From: Nitrospina sp. UBA6727
GTDB lineage: Bacteria; Nitrospinota; Nitrospinia; Nitrospinales; VA-1
Assembly: GCA_002454045.1 (NCBI GenBank)
Contig: DKID01000024.1
Span: forward strand, 556-64,555
Direction: 5' to 3'
Length of the DNA stretch: 64,000 bases
A program made the translations under genes and the position numbers. The notes under the pieces were generated by a model. It was given only the letters and a program-made list of their open reading frames with translations, did not search any database and was not told where the DNA came from. Below are positions 38,640-47,925 of this stretch, piece after piece (the first letter of the stretch is position 1; each line of letters opens with the position of its first letter).

Positions 38640-39218
38640 TTAATAGCGGGCGAGCCAGATGCCGAGAAACATGGCGGCGGCGACCATCCACAATGTTATC
38701 TGACTCAAACCGATCATCTTCTTGATGGTTTGCGGAACTAATTTTTTGCCGGCGGGATTTAAGTCGAGGTCGGCGATGCGAACTCGTAGCGAGAAAGTCA
38801 TATACATGCTCGGGAAAAACGCCAACGCCACGAACAACATTTTGACGCCGAACAAATTGTAGTAACCGGGTTTGAGTCCAGACTGCGCCGTGTAGTTTTC
38901 GAGCAGGTAATAAACTCCCGACCCGATGAGAATGAGAATGCTGGCGAACGTGGTGGGAGTCAATAGGTTGAGGATTTTGTAAGCCGGCGAGTTTTCGTCG
39001 CGGTCGTCGTCACTGCCGATGTCATTCCCCCCCGCGCGCCCCCCGTCACCGTCGCCGCGGTCGCCGTCATCATCGCGTCGCCGTGATGTCATCGTCACCG
39101 TCGCGCCGTCGCGGTTTTTCTCCGCCGCTGGCAGATAAACCATCAAGCAATAGATGAGGCTACCCAGCACCGTCGCCGCCGCCAACTGGTGTATGAAGAT
39201 GATGATGACGTTCGTCAT
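38640..39218 (-). CDS. Four-helix membrane protein with a low-complexity loop
   Basis: 192 residues from ATG 39218. Helices: IIIFIHQLAAATVLGSLIYCLMVYL, ASILILIGSGVYYLL, GVKMLFVALAFFPSMYMTF and ITLWMVAAAMFLGIWLA. A conserved-looking His (IHQLA) in helix 1 recalls haem-binding or CopD-like membrane proteins, but this is only suggestive. Between helices 1 and 2 a loop of about 40 residues (TSRRRDDDGDRGDGDGGRAG) is encoded by the GC-rich low-complexity DNA of the window. It starts 11 bp after pepA ends. Confidence 0.6.
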   Translation of the reverse strand: MTNVIIIFIHQLAAATVLGSLIYCLMVYLPAAEKNRDGATVTMTSRRRDDDGDRGDGDGGRAGGNDIGSDDDRDENSPAYKILNLLTPTTFASILILIGSGVYYLLENYTAQSGLKPGYYNLFGVKMLFVALAFFPSMYMTFSLRVRIADLDLNPAGKKLVPQTIKKMIGLSQITLWMVAAAMFLGIWLARY

Positions 39219-39229
39219 GGGTGTTGCGT

Positions 39230-40759
39230 TCAGCGTCCGCGCTGTTCCAAATAACGGACGAGCAAACGCACGCCGTATCCCGATGCGCCTTTTGTGGTGT
39301 AGGGTTTTTCTTCTCCCCATGCGGTGCCGGCGATGTCGATATGTGTCCACGGTTGGTCGCCGGCGAAAGGTTTGAGGAACGCGGCGCCCATGATGGTACC
39401 GGCTCCAACTCCGGGGGCGGCGATATTTTTGAAATCGGCGATATCACTTTTGACCGCCTTGTCGAATTCTTCCCACAGAGGAAGTTCCCACACCCGCTCG
39501 CCGGTTGCGTCGCTGGCTTCTCGCAAGCGGGCGATCATGCTGGCGTTGTTGCCTATCACCGCGGCGGCTTGATGGCCTAGTGCCGCGATTACCGCGCCGG
39601 TCAAGGTCGCCAAGTCGATCACCTCTTTTGGTTTATAACGTTGGGCGTAAGTCAGCGCGTCGGCGAGAACCAACCTGCCTTCGGCGTCGGTATTGAGTAC
39701 CTCTATCGTCTTGCCCGACATGCTTTGCAAAATATCCCCGGGTTTGATGGCGGAACCGCCGGGCATATTTTCCGCGGCGGGAACGATGCCGATGATGTTG
39801 GCGGGTATTCGCAAACTGGAAACTGCCTGCAAAGTTGCCAACGTGGCGGCGGCGCCGGACATATCCATCTTCATCTCGTCCATGTTCGCAGAGGGTTTGA
39901 GCGAAATGCCGCCGGTGTCGAAGGTGATGCCTTTGCCGATAATCACGGTCGGGGATTTCTTTTTGGAGGTCCCGTAATATTCCAGCACGATCAATGCTGG
40001 CGGTTCGTGGCTACCGCGGGACACGCCGAGCAGAGCGCCCATGCCGAGTTTTTCCATTTCCACTTTGCCCAGCACCTTGCAAGTGATTTTGTTTTTGCGC
40101 GCCATTTTTTTCGCGTGGGCGGCGAGGAAGGTGGGCGTCACCGTGTTGCTGGGATGGGATATCAAATCTCGCGCGGAATGTACGGCACTGATAATTTTTT
40201 CCGCGCGGGCGATGGATTTCCCCACGACTGTCTGCCGAGTTTTCGCGGCGGGGATAAGAGCCAGATGCGTGACTCGGCTTGGCGGCCCGTCTTTTTCGTC
40301 CGCGGATTTGTAGGCGTCAAAATGATAAAGCGCGAGACCGGCGCCTTCCGCGACGGCTTCCGAAAGTTCGCCGTAGAGTTTCCCTTTTCCTTTAACGATT
40401 TGATCGAAGCAGCACTCGTTCAAAAAAACCGCGATGGATTTGAAGTTGGATTTTTCCGCCACCTTCGCCGCGATTCCCGAAGCTTGGCGGATTTTTTCCG
40501 GCGTCACCTCTTTAGCTTTTCCCACGCCGACCAAAAGCAGGTTGTCCGCTTTCATCAAGCCGGTGCTGTTTAACAGAAGGGTTTGGTTGCGTTCTCCCGT
40601 GAACCGTTTTTTTTCAAACGCCGCAGTTATCGCGCCGTTGAGGGCGGCGTCCATGGTCTGCACCGTGCCGCGCAGTTTTTTTTCGTCCGCGCAGGGGAGG
40701 ATCAGGCATTCCGTTTTATGCCCAAGGGGCTTGTCGAATTTTTGATTTATCTTTATCAT
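39230..40759 (-). CDS. pepA: Leucyl aminopeptidase
   Basis: 509 residues. M17 family hexameric zinc exopeptidase. C-terminal metal-site motifs VIGKGITFDTGGISLKPS, MKMDMSGAAA and NTDAEGRLVLADAL are complete, with the signature PGGSAIKPGD. The N-terminal domain is normal length. PepA processes N-termini and, in some species, acts as a DNA-binding regulator. It is the upstream partner of the membrane protein gene. The start at 40759 follows a GAAGGGACACT-type site. Confidence 0.96.
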   Translation of the reverse strand: MIKINQKFDKPLGHKTECLILPCADEKKLRGTVQTMDAALNGAITAAFEKKRFTGERNQTLLLNSTGLMKADNLLLVGVGKAKEVTPEKIRQASGIAAKVAEKSNFKSIAVFLNECCFDQIVKGKGKLYGELSEAVAEGAGLALYHFDAYKSADEKDGPPSRVTHLALIPAAKTRQTVVGKSIARAEKIISAVHSARDLISHPSNTVTPTFLAAHAKKMARKNKITCKVLGKVEMEKLGMGALLGVSRGSHEPPALIVLEYYGTSKKKSPTVIIGKGITFDTGGISLKPSANMDEMKMDMSGAAATLATLQAVSSLRIPANIIGIVPAAENMPGGSAIKPGDILQSMSGKTIEVLNTDAEGRLVLADALTYAQRYKPKEVIDLATLTGAVIAALGHQAAAVIGNNASMIARLREASDATGERVWELPLWEEFDKAVKSDIADFKNIAAPGVGAGTIMGAAFLKPFAGDQPWTHIDIAGTAWGEEKPYTTKGASGYGVRLLVRYLEQRGR

Positions 40760-41101
40760 AGTGTCCCTTCATAAAATAAAACTAGACGGCGAACAACATC
40801 GGCAAAATGGATAGCGCGGACCCGATGAGTACGTTATACTCCCTCGATACTAGCAGGAGTCCTTCCCAGATGAAAATGATATTGTGAGGTGCGGGGTAGC
40901 GTACGCGATTTTTGGCGGCAATGAGCCTTGGGCAAATCCAACTTTTGCGCAAATGGTTTTTTAGAATGGATGGAATTTTCTTGGGTTTTATGACACACTG
41001 CCGCGTCTGGGCGGTGTTGCTTTTTTCGGTTGGACGCTGGGGCGATTGAAATTATAATCCGATAAAGTTTTCGGGAACGATGGGAATCAAGGAGGCTGTT
41101 G
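40760..41101. other. Intergenic region between pepA and the NuoF-like gene
   Basis: 342 bp. It holds the pepA start (minus), a strong plus-strand promoter at 41030-41058 and, on the minus strand, a hydrophobic open frame (…IGSALSILPMLFAV) ending at 40782 with no plausible start codon. Apart from these I see no gene here. Confidence 0.45.
41030..41058 (+). promoter_or_regulatory. Predicted promoter of the NuoF-like gene
   Basis: TTGGAC (41030-41035) and a perfect TATAAT (41053-41058) with 17-bp spacing. An AAGGAGG at 41089-41095 then precedes the ATG at 41102. The leader would be about 35 nt. Confidence 0.6.
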
Positions 41102-42931
41102 ATGGAAGCCGTTGCAGAACAGAAGCAGGCTGTCGCCGCGAAACAGGGGCAGATAAAAATAACCGTGTGCTTGAGCCTGAGCGGTGTCGCGGAAGGCGGC
41201 GAAGAGGTCTATAAAGAATTTCAGAAGCAGATTGCTGAAATGGAAGCCAACGCCACGCTCGGTGAACGAAAATGCGAAATGAGCCAGGTCGGGTGCCGCG
41301 GCTATTGTAGCCGTGATGTGTTGGTCGATGTTTATGTCCCCGATGAGCCGCGGGTAACTTACGAGAAAGTTAAACCCGCGATGGTCAAAAATATTTTGAC
41401 CGACCACATTGCGGGCGGCAAGGTGTTCAAAAAAGCCGCGTCCAAAGAAGATTATTACGACACGTTGAAGAAGCAAACCCGCGTTGCGTTGGAACATGGC
41501 GGCGTGATCGACCCGGAAAACATCGACGAGTATATCAAGGTGGGGGGTTACGAATCCTTGAAAAAAGTTTTGACCACCATGCGACCGGATGAAGTGATCG
41601 CCGTGATAAAAAAATCTGGGTTGCGCGGGAAAGGCGGCGGCGGATTCATCACCGCTGATAAGTGGGAGAAGGCGGCCAACGCGCCGACCGATGAAAAGGG
41701 GACGCGCTACATTATGGTCAACGGCGATGAAGGCAACCCGGCTTCCTACATGGATCGTAGCGTGATGGAAGGCAGCCCGCATCAGGTGATCGAAGGCTTG
41801 TTGATTGGGGCTTACGCCATCGGCGCGACGGAGGGAATTATCTACACTCGTTCGGACTACGCGATTGCGGTCAAGCGCCTGAACCTGGCTATCGCGCAAG
41901 CCAAGGACAGAGGGTTTCTCGGCGACAATATTCTGGGCGCGGATTTCAGCATCAACTTCCGGGTGCACGAAGGGCTGGATGCGTTCATCGGCGGGGAGTC
42001 CACGGCGTTGATGGAATCCGTCGAAGGCAAACGTCCATTCCCAAAAGCGCAGCCGCCGCATTCCTGCCAAGTGGGATTGTTCGGCAAGCCAACGGTTTTG
42101 AACAACGCGGAAACTTGGGCGACGGTTCCGAAAATTATCAAGAAGGGCGCGGATTGGTATTCGGCGATGGGCAACGAGAATGCCAAAGGCTGCAAAGTTT
42201 GGGCGATTGCGGGGAACGTCAAGTACAACGGGTTGATGGAGTTGGATATGAAGACCACTTTCCGCGAAGCCATTGATGATTATTGCGGCGGCATCCAAAA
42301 GAAAAAAGCGCTCAAAGTAGTTCATGTCGGCGGCGTCACGGGTGGATTTCTGCCGCCCGAAAAAGTCGACACCGCGATGGATTATGAAAGCCTTCTCGAC
42401 GCCGGCGTGTTGATGGGGCAAGCAAGTTTTTCGGCTTATGATGACTCCGCCTGCGTGGTTGATCTCGCGCTATTCTCCATCGGATTTAACGAAGGCGAAA
42501 CTTGCGGAAAATGTACTCCGTGTCGAATTGGTCTTACGCTCATAAAAAATAAATTGACAGACATCGCGGAAGGCCGCGGGAAAATGGAAGACCTGGACAA
42601 GTTGCAAGCGTTGTGCGAAGAAATTAGCCAGACTTCGTTATGCGGGCTGGGAGAAACCGCGCCGAAGGCGATTCTCACCGGATTGAAATATTTCCGCAAA
42701 GAATACGAAAGGCACATCGTCGATCAAATCTGCGACGCGGCGCGGTGCATCGGCTTGTATCGCTATTACGTCAAGGAAGAAGATTGCGTCGCCTGCGGCG
42801 CGTGCATCAAACCGTGTCCCACCGGGGCAATCACCGGCGGGACGCGCAAAGTCGCGGCGCACATTGACATGGACTTGTGCATCAACTGCAACGCCTGCTA
42901 TCAAGCCTGCGGATTCCTGGCGATTGAGTAA
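41102..42931 (+). CDS. NuoF-like flavoprotein with N-terminal 2Fe-2S and C-terminal 2x4Fe-4S domains
   Basis: 609 residues. Order: an N-terminal thioredoxin-like [2Fe-2S] domain (ITVCLSLSG, CEMSQVGCRGYC); a NuoF core with FMN loop LRGKGGGGFITADKWE and NAD/FMN segment YIMVNGDEGNPAS; SLBB domain; [4Fe-4S] site GETCGKCTPCRIG; and two ferredoxin motifs at the end (CVACGACIKPC, CINCNACYQAC). This layout is that of NADH-accepting subunits of soluble hydrogenases, formate dehydrogenases and bifurcating complexes. With no NuoE or NuoG beside it, its partner is unknown. Strong start: AAGGAGG then ATG 41102. Confidence 0.9.
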   Translation: MEAVAEQKQAVAAKQGQIKITVCLSLSGVAEGGEEVYKEFQKQIAEMEANATLGERKCEMSQVGCRGYCSRDVLVDVYVPDEPRVTYEKVKPAMVKNILTDHIAGGKVFKKAASKEDYYDTLKKQTRVALEHGGVIDPENIDEYIKVGGYESLKKVLTTMRPDEVIAVIKKSGLRGKGGGGFITADKWEKAANAPTDEKGTRYIMVNGDEGNPASYMDRSVMEGSPHQVIEGLLIGAYAIGATEGIIYTRSDYAIAVKRLNLAIAQAKDRGFLGDNILGADFSINFRVHEGLDAFIGGESTALMESVEGKRPFPKAQPPHSCQVGLFGKPTVLNNAETWATVPKIIKKGADWYSAMGNENAKGCKVWAIAGNVKYNGLMELDMKTTFREAIDDYCGGIQKKKALKVVHVGGVTGGFLPPEKVDTAMDYESLLDAGVLMGQASFSAYDDSACVVDLALFSIGFNEGETCGKCTPCRIGLTLIKNKLTDIAEGRGKMEDLDKLQALCEEISQTSLCGLGETAPKAILTGLKYFRKEYERHIVDQICDAARCIGLYRYYVKEEDCVACGACIKPCPTGAITGGTRKVAAHIDMDLCINCNACYQACGFLAIE

Positions 42932-42949
42932 GATTTATTTTTGATAAGA

Positions 42950-42982
42950 GCCTGCTGGCTTTTTGCCGGCGGGCTTTTTTTT
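42950..42982 (+). terminator. Intrinsic terminator after the NuoF-like gene
   Basis: GCCTGCTGGC (42950-42959) and GCCGGCGGGC (42965-42974) form a 10-bp stem with two G:T wobbles around a TTTTT loop, followed directly by eight Ts. It lies 18 bp after the NuoF-like stop and just before the convergent ABC binding-protein gene. Confidence 0.85.
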
Positions 42983-42988
42983 GTGCCT

Positions 42989-44575
42989 CTACTCGACCGC
43001 GGTCGCTTTTTGCATTCGGATTCTTTTCAAGTACAAAAGTTCCATGGCGTTGGTTTTCAAACCTCGGACATAAGGTTTAATCAAAAGATTTTGGGCGGAA
43101 ACAAAAAGCGGAATCATCGCGGCTTCCTTTTCGGTGAGTAGTATCTGGGCTTCGTCGTAAACCGCTTTTCGTTCTTCCAAGTTTTGCAATGTTGACCCGA
43201 GCGCGACCAATTCTTCGTAGCGCGGATGAGACCATTGCAGACGATTGTTGCCGCTGGATTTAATAAAAAGGTTCATGAAGTTATCGGGGTCGGGAAAATC
43301 CGCGCCCCATCCCAACCGAAAAATCTGCGGCGGATCCAAATCCAATCGGCTGAGAAAAACTTTCCACTCCTGACTTTCGAAGTCGATGCGCACGTTCAAA
43401 TTTTCTTTCCATTGCGACTGGATGAACTCCCCGATGAGTCGGTTGACATCCCCCGTGTTAAAGACCGCGGTAACTTCGGGGAACCCTTTCCCGTCGGGAT
43501 ACCCCGCTTGCGCCAATAAAGACCGCGCTTTCCGCGGATTAAACTTTAGCCCGATACTTTCATCGTAACCAAACATGCCTTTGGGAATCCACGACGAGGA
43601 GGGCAGTTCCCCGCCTTTCAAGAATCCGGGAATGCGCGCGCGGTCAATCGCGTGGGCGAATGCCCGCCGAACTCTTACATCATCAAAGGGAAACTTCTGC
43701 ACATTGAAACCATAATAGTAACCTCTTAGTTGAGGTTTATTTCTATACTCGGGGCTGGATTCATAATTGGGAATGGCGACGGGGGGCAACTCGACATAGT
43801 CCAACTCGCCGGTTTCGTAAAGAGTCAACGCCGTGGTTGGTTCCTGCACAACAAAAATGCGGATGGCTTCCACGGCGGGTTTGCCTTCGTAATGACGCGG
43901 GTTGGCTTGCAACACCATTTTGTATTCGTGCTCCCATTCCTTCACCGTGTAAGGGCCATTGGTGACGATGTTTTCAGGCTCTGTCCAGGAATCACCATGT
44001 CGACGGATAACATCTTCGCGCGCCGGATACGTAACCATGAAAGTGGTGATGCTGGGAAAATAGACCACGGGTTTTTTCAACCGGACTTGCAGAACGTCCG
44101 GGGCCAGCGCCCGGACCCCGACTTGGTCGGCGTCGGTTAATTCTCCCGAATTGTATTGGGTGGCATTTTCAACGTCGAAGAGGAAGTAAGCATATTGCGC
44201 CGCCGTCTCAGGCGCGAGCAATCGTTTCCAAGCATATTCAAAATCCGCCGCCGTGACCGGTTTCCCGTCACTCCAGTAAACATCGTCGCGTAGAAAAAAA
44301 GTAATCGTCCTGCCGTCCTCAGAATATTTCCATTTTTTTGCAACGGCGGGTTCAGGATTTAACTCGGCGTCGTATTGGGTGAGTCCTTCCATAAGGTTCG
44401 TAATAATGGTGAAGGAAATACTGTCGGTGGCCAAAGCCCAATCTAAAGTCGGCGGCTCATTTTTTATGGACATCCGGAAAACGGAATGGTCCGTTGCGGC
44501 GGGCGGACTGCAGCAGGCAAGAACTAAAAATATAAGTAGCAACCAAAAAGAAAAAACGTGGCGCGACAATTTCAT
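42989..44575 (-). CDS. Peptide/nickel-type ABC transporter substrate-binding lipoprotein
   Basis: 528 residues from ATG 44575. A lipoprotein signal with lipobox LVLACCS is visible at the N-terminus. The SBP_bac_5 (OppA/DppA) fold is shown by ITNLMEGLTQYDAELNPEPAVAKKW and the later PYTVKEWEHEYKMVLQANPRHYEG. No permease or ATPase gene follows or precedes it, so it is an orphan binding protein. Relatives bind peptides, nickel or other solutes, or take part in sensing. The upstream open frame adds 17 unlikely residues. Confidence 0.88.
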   Translation of the reverse strand: MKLSRHVFSFWLLLIFLVLACCSPPAATDHSVFRMSIKNEPPTLDWALATDSISFTIITNLMEGLTQYDAELNPEPAVAKKWKYSEDGRTITFFLRDDVYWSDGKPVTAADFEYAWKRLLAPETAAQYAYFLFDVENATQYNSGELTDADQVGVRALAPDVLQVRLKKPVVYFPSITTFMVTYPAREDVIRRHGDSWTEPENIVTNGPYTVKEWEHEYKMVLQANPRHYEGKPAVEAIRIFVVQEPTTALTLYETGELDYVELPPVAIPNYESSPEYRNKPQLRGYYYGFNVQKFPFDDVRVRRAFAHAIDRARIPGFLKGGELPSSSWIPKGMFGYDESIGLKFNPRKARSLLAQAGYPDGKGFPEVTAVFNTGDVNRLIGEFIQSQWKENLNVRIDFESQEWKVFLSRLDLDPPQIFRLGWGADFPDPDNFMNLFIKSSGNNRLQWSHPRYEELVALGSTLQNLEERKAVYDEAQILLTEKEAAMIPLFVSAQNLLIKPYVRGLKTNAMELLYLKRIRMQKATAVE

Positions 44576-44727
44576 GTTTGCAGCCATCATCATCTCTACG
44601 ACAGTCGAAGCAATTCCTTTTTGCACAGAAACGGGAAAGGTGCGAAGGGGATTATAAGCCGATTATCATATACGGGATTTTACCGAGTTATTATTTATTT
44701 CTTTACTTTTCCCGCCGCCTTTATAGA

Positions 44728-45423
44728 ATGAAATCTTTATTCAGCGTCGGGGTGAACGTGGCGGAAGATATTTCTTATATCAGAAAATGGATTAAGCGCG
44801 GTTTAAGTAAAGACAAAAAAACTTTGGATTTTTCCCGAAGAGGCATCAACAACCAAACCGCCATGGAGCTGGCCGAAAACGTGGCGCTTCCTGACATTGA
44901 AATCCTTTACATCCACACCAACAAAATTAAGGATTTGGGCTTGGAAGAATTGGCGCGGTCGGAATTTTTCGAGCCGCTTAAAGAACTCTGGATGTATGAA
45001 AACTTGGTTGGGGACGAAGGGGCGAAGGCTCTGGCCGAATCGGAGCGATTGCGCCGGTTGCGTTACCTTAGTCTATACACCAACAGAATCGCGGACGAAG
45101 GTGCCGTCGCTTTGGCAAACTCTGAAAATCTTTCCGGGCTTGAAGTTTTGGATCTCTCGTTCAACCGAATTGGCGACCACGGTGCGGAAGCCTTGGCAAA
45201 TTCTGACCACCTAAAAAAATTAAAAGAGTTGCACCTTGATGCTAATCGAATTGGTCTCAAAGGAATGCAAGCTTTGGCGAAACTTTCCGGATTGCAAAAC
45301 CTCCAAACTCTAAACTTGTCGTACAACAAAATTGATCTTCGGGGATTGGACGCCTTGAATGATTCAAAACGTTTGCAAAAAATGAGTGCGGTGAAGACAG
45401 ACTATCCCCATGTTGGCGGTTGA
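44728..45423 (+). CDS. Leucine-rich-repeat protein (RNI type), first of a tandem pair
   Basis: 231 residues. At least six repeats of the ribonuclease-inhibitor type, consensus LxxLxLxxNxIxDxGAxALAxS, for example LEVLDLSFNRIGDHGAEALANS and LKELHLDANRIGLKGMQALA. It has no signal peptide or membrane segment, so it is likely cytoplasmic. An N-terminal cap of about 40 residues (VAEDISYIRKWIKRGLSKDKK) precedes the repeats. The next gene begins 4 bp after this one and encodes a longer relative, so the pair probably arose by duplication. Function unknown; protein binding is expected. Confidence 0.75.
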   Translation: MKSLFSVGVNVAEDISYIRKWIKRGLSKDKKTLDFSRRGINNQTAMELAENVALPDIEILYIHTNKIKDLGLEELARSEFFEPLKELWMYENLVGDEGAKALAESERLRRLRYLSLYTNRIADEGAVALANSENLSGLEVLDLSFNRIGDHGAEALANSDHLKKLKELHLDANRIGLKGMQALAKLSGLQNLQTLNLSYNKIDLRGLDALNDSKRLQKMSAVKTDYPHVGG

Positions 45424-45426
45424 TTC

Positions 45427-46905
45427 ATGCAACCCGAAAATAAGGATTTGAATTTTCTCCGGGCTCTTGATGACAAGTTGATCCGCAAGAATTCATTTCT
45501 GGATCTTTCCTATGAACGAATGGGAGATGCGGGAATAGTTTTTTTGTGCCGCAATAAAGATTTATCCCACATTCAAAAACTGGATTTGAGTTGGAACGAA
45601 ATCGCCGATGACGGTCTGCGCGTTCTTGCGAAGTCCAGTTCGCTCGCCGAGTTGAAGCATCTCATTCTCAATGCCAACCAGATTGGAGATGAAGGTGCCA
45701 GAAACCTTGCGGTTTCCGAAAATTTTCCAAACCTTGAATCGATAGAGTTGGCACACAACCGGGTTTCCGACTTTGGAGCCTTGAGCCTCGTGAAGTCCCA
45801 GTCGCTGTTGAGCCTTGGGTTCGTGGACTTAGAAATGAACAAGGTCGGGCAACAAAAATTAACCCGCTTCCCAGACGGCGCGGTGGTTTCCAAACTTCGC
45901 ATCCTCAATCTTCGTCGCAACCTTTTGGGAGATGAAAGCATCGCCGACTGGGCGCAGACCGGCGCTTTTGAAAAACTGGTTCATCTCAACCTAGGCTGGA
46001 ATCAAATCACCAATAAAGGCGCCCGCATTCTCGCGCATTCCCCCACCGTAAATCGGCTGGAAGTTCTCGTGCTCGATTCCAATCACATCGGCGACCTTGG
46101 CGCATTGGACATCGCCAAGTCCAAGCACTTGAAGAATCTCGTCCAACTTTATGCGCAGGATAATAATATCGGGCGGGCGGGCGAAATCGCGTTGCGGGCT
46201 ATGCGGTCGCGGAGTTTGGTTGAGAAAAAAAGAGCCGACGATAAACTCAACCTCAACGAACAACGTTTGGACAACAAAGACCTGGCTTCTTTAGCGCAAC
46301 ACGAAAAACTGAACGGGATTGTTTCCCTCACGCTGAGGAACAACCATTTCGACTATCGCGGAGTTCAGGAACTCGTCAATTCCCCATATCTTAAAAACTT
46401 GCAGCACCTGAACTTGATGAACAACGCCGTGGAGGACAAAGGCATTCTCGTGCTGGCGGAATCCGCGAACCTGCCGCAACTGAAAAGTTTGAATCTGGAA
46501 AACACGGGAATTACTGCGCTGGGAATTCTCGCCCTTTCCCGGTCGCCGCATCTTCATCGACTAAATGATTTGAATTTGAACGGCAATGATCTGGGAGAAA
46601 AAGGGTTTCGCATTCTGGCGGATTCCGGGAACTTTAAGAACTTGATCAAACTAAGAACCTCCGGGTCTGCGATGGGTGACGCCGGGTTTCAGGCTATCGT
46701 CCAATCCAATACCTTAAAGCAACTGGAGGAACTGGAGGCGAGGGGCAACGTCATCACGCGGGAAAGTTTAAATTCCTTGGTCAACTCCTCCACTTTATCG
46801 CGGCTGAAAAAACTGGACCTTCGCCGCAATAAACTTAAAGATGTAGACCTGATATTTCTAACCGACTCTCCGCAATTCCAAAGTTTGGAAGCGTTGAGAT
46901 TTTAG
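45427..46905 (+). CDS. Leucine-rich-repeat protein (RNI type), second of a tandem pair
   Basis: 492 residues. About 17 LRR units of the same type as the preceding gene, e.g. LSHIQKLDLSWNEIADDGLRVLAKSS and LQHLNLMNNAVEDKGILVLAES. A short break near residues 248-285 (LRAMRSRSLVEKKRADDKLN) divides the array in two blocks, which could mark an old fusion. No signal peptide. It starts 4 bp after the first LRR gene, so they form one operon. Similar bacterial LRR proteins take part in protein binding; no target is known. Confidence 0.75.
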   Translation: MQPENKDLNFLRALDDKLIRKNSFLDLSYERMGDAGIVFLCRNKDLSHIQKLDLSWNEIADDGLRVLAKSSSLAELKHLILNANQIGDEGARNLAVSENFPNLESIELAHNRVSDFGALSLVKSQSLLSLGFVDLEMNKVGQQKLTRFPDGAVVSKLRILNLRRNLLGDESIADWAQTGAFEKLVHLNLGWNQITNKGARILAHSPTVNRLEVLVLDSNHIGDLGALDIAKSKHLKNLVQLYAQDNNIGRAGEIALRAMRSRSLVEKKRADDKLNLNEQRLDNKDLASLAQHEKLNGIVSLTLRNNHFDYRGVQELVNSPYLKNLQHLNLMNNAVEDKGILVLAESANLPQLKSLNLENTGITALGILALSRSPHLHRLNDLNLNGNDLGEKGFRILADSGNFKNLIKLRTSGSAMGDAGFQAIVQSNTLKQLEELEARGNVITRESLNSLVNSSTLSRLKKLDLRRNKLKDVDLIFLTDSPQFQSLEALRF

Positions 46906-46970
46906 AGGAAAAGGATGGCGGGACAAAAACGCGGCGGGTTTGTAAGTCGGGGTTATGAAAATACGATTCG

Positions 46971-47384
46971 CTAACGCCCCGGGTCGTCATCGAACACTTC
47001 GTTGAAATCCCCTTGCAGAGAACCATCCGACGCGGGACGGCACCAATCAAAATCAGTCGCGCCATCATCCGTCGCCGTCGCCGACGTTTGGGGTTCAGCA
47101 GTTTGAGCCGCGAAATTTTGCAAGTCTAGTTCCGTGAAATCTCGGCCGCCACATTCGCATTCCGATTCGCCAACCGCCAACTCCGTCGCCATCTTGAGCA
47201 AGTAAGCCCTGCCGCAAGAATCGCAAGTGTGCCCCCGATGGGTTTGCGGCAAATCGTAAGCCAGCATATTTTCCCGGCATTGATTGCATACCGCCAGCGT
47301 CCCGGGAGCAAATCCGCGAATCACATTTTCAAGTCCGCAGCCGCCGCATTCTATCAATAATTCGGAAGGGGTCTTCGCGGTCAT
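46971..47384 (-). CDS. Small zinc-ribbon-like protein
   Basis: 137 residues. CxxC pairs at ECGGCG, AVCNQC, CDSCG and ECEC/GG suggest a double zinc-ribbon. The C-terminal third (AAQTAEPQTSATATDDGATDF) is low-complexity and partly encoded by the GC-rich array. No recognised family beyond a generic zinc ribbon. It lies 6 bp downstream of the ferritin-like gene on the same strand, so they may be co-transcribed. Confidence 0.6.
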   Translation of the reverse strand: MTAKTPSELLIECGGCGLENVIRGFAPGTLAVCNQCRENMLAYDLPQTHRGHTCDSCGRAYLLKMATELAVGESECECGGRDFTELDLQNFAAQTAEPQTSATATDDGATDFDWCRPASDGSLQGDFNEVFDDDPGR

Positions 47385-47390
47385 AGCGAG

Positions 47391-47759
47391 TTAGGAACCT
47401 GAATTCTCGGGGAATATTTTTGACATGTCCCCCATTTTTTCCATGGCTTCTTCCTTTGACATTTTGGTGATGTCGATGCCCATATCCGCCAACGCGCCTG
47501 AGAAAGGACACTTGCTAGCCCCACTCTTGGGCTCCCCACCTTCGGCGGCGGACGACGGTTTTTCGACGGCGATTTTTCCCGCTTCCGCCATGATGATCCA
47601 GTGCATGGACTCGATGGTCTGTTTTTTTTCGGAAGTTATTTTTTCGATACTTTCTTTAGTTTCAGAATGCTTCACCAAGGCGGCGGCGGCTTCGTATTTT
47701 TCCAAAGCCTTTTTCTCAAACTCAACAGCTTCTTGCAATACCGTAGCAGAACTGGACAT
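47391..47759 (-). CDS. Hypothetical helical protein, rubrerythrin-like fragment
   Basis: 122 residues from ATG 47759 with GGAG-type site upstream. The N-terminal half (AVEFEKKALEKYEAAAALVKHSE, then EKKQTIESMHWIIM) resembles the first helix pair of ferritin-like or rubrerythrin domains, but only part of the E...ExxH pattern is present, so iron binding is not assured. The C-terminal half contains a CPFSG motif and a Met/Asp/Lys-rich tail. It could be a short ferritin-like protein; function unconfirmed. Confidence 0.5.
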   Translation of the reverse strand: MSSSATVLQEAVEFEKKALEKYEAAAALVKHSETKESIEKITSEKKQTIESMHWIIMAEAGKIAVEKPSSAAEGGEPKSGASKCPFSGALADMGIDITKMSKEEAMEKMGDMSKIFPENSGS

Positions 47760-47925
47760 CGTCAAATCTCCTGACAAAATTAACGGGCTGGCTTCATAAA
47801 TATTTCAACGGAACTCCAAAAATATACCAAACCTTTTACCCGAATAGCAATGATGTTATCCACCGCGCCGCAACTCCAGACGCCGCGCGGTTGCGGGGCT
47901 ACGGGAAACCTGACATAATGCGCCC

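Noticed and set aside
41087..42421. Minus-strand open frame of 444 codons opposite the NuoF-like gene
   Set aside because: It mirrors codon structure of a clear gene on the plus strand (antisense of Fe-S/FMN motifs) and shows no family similarity of its own.
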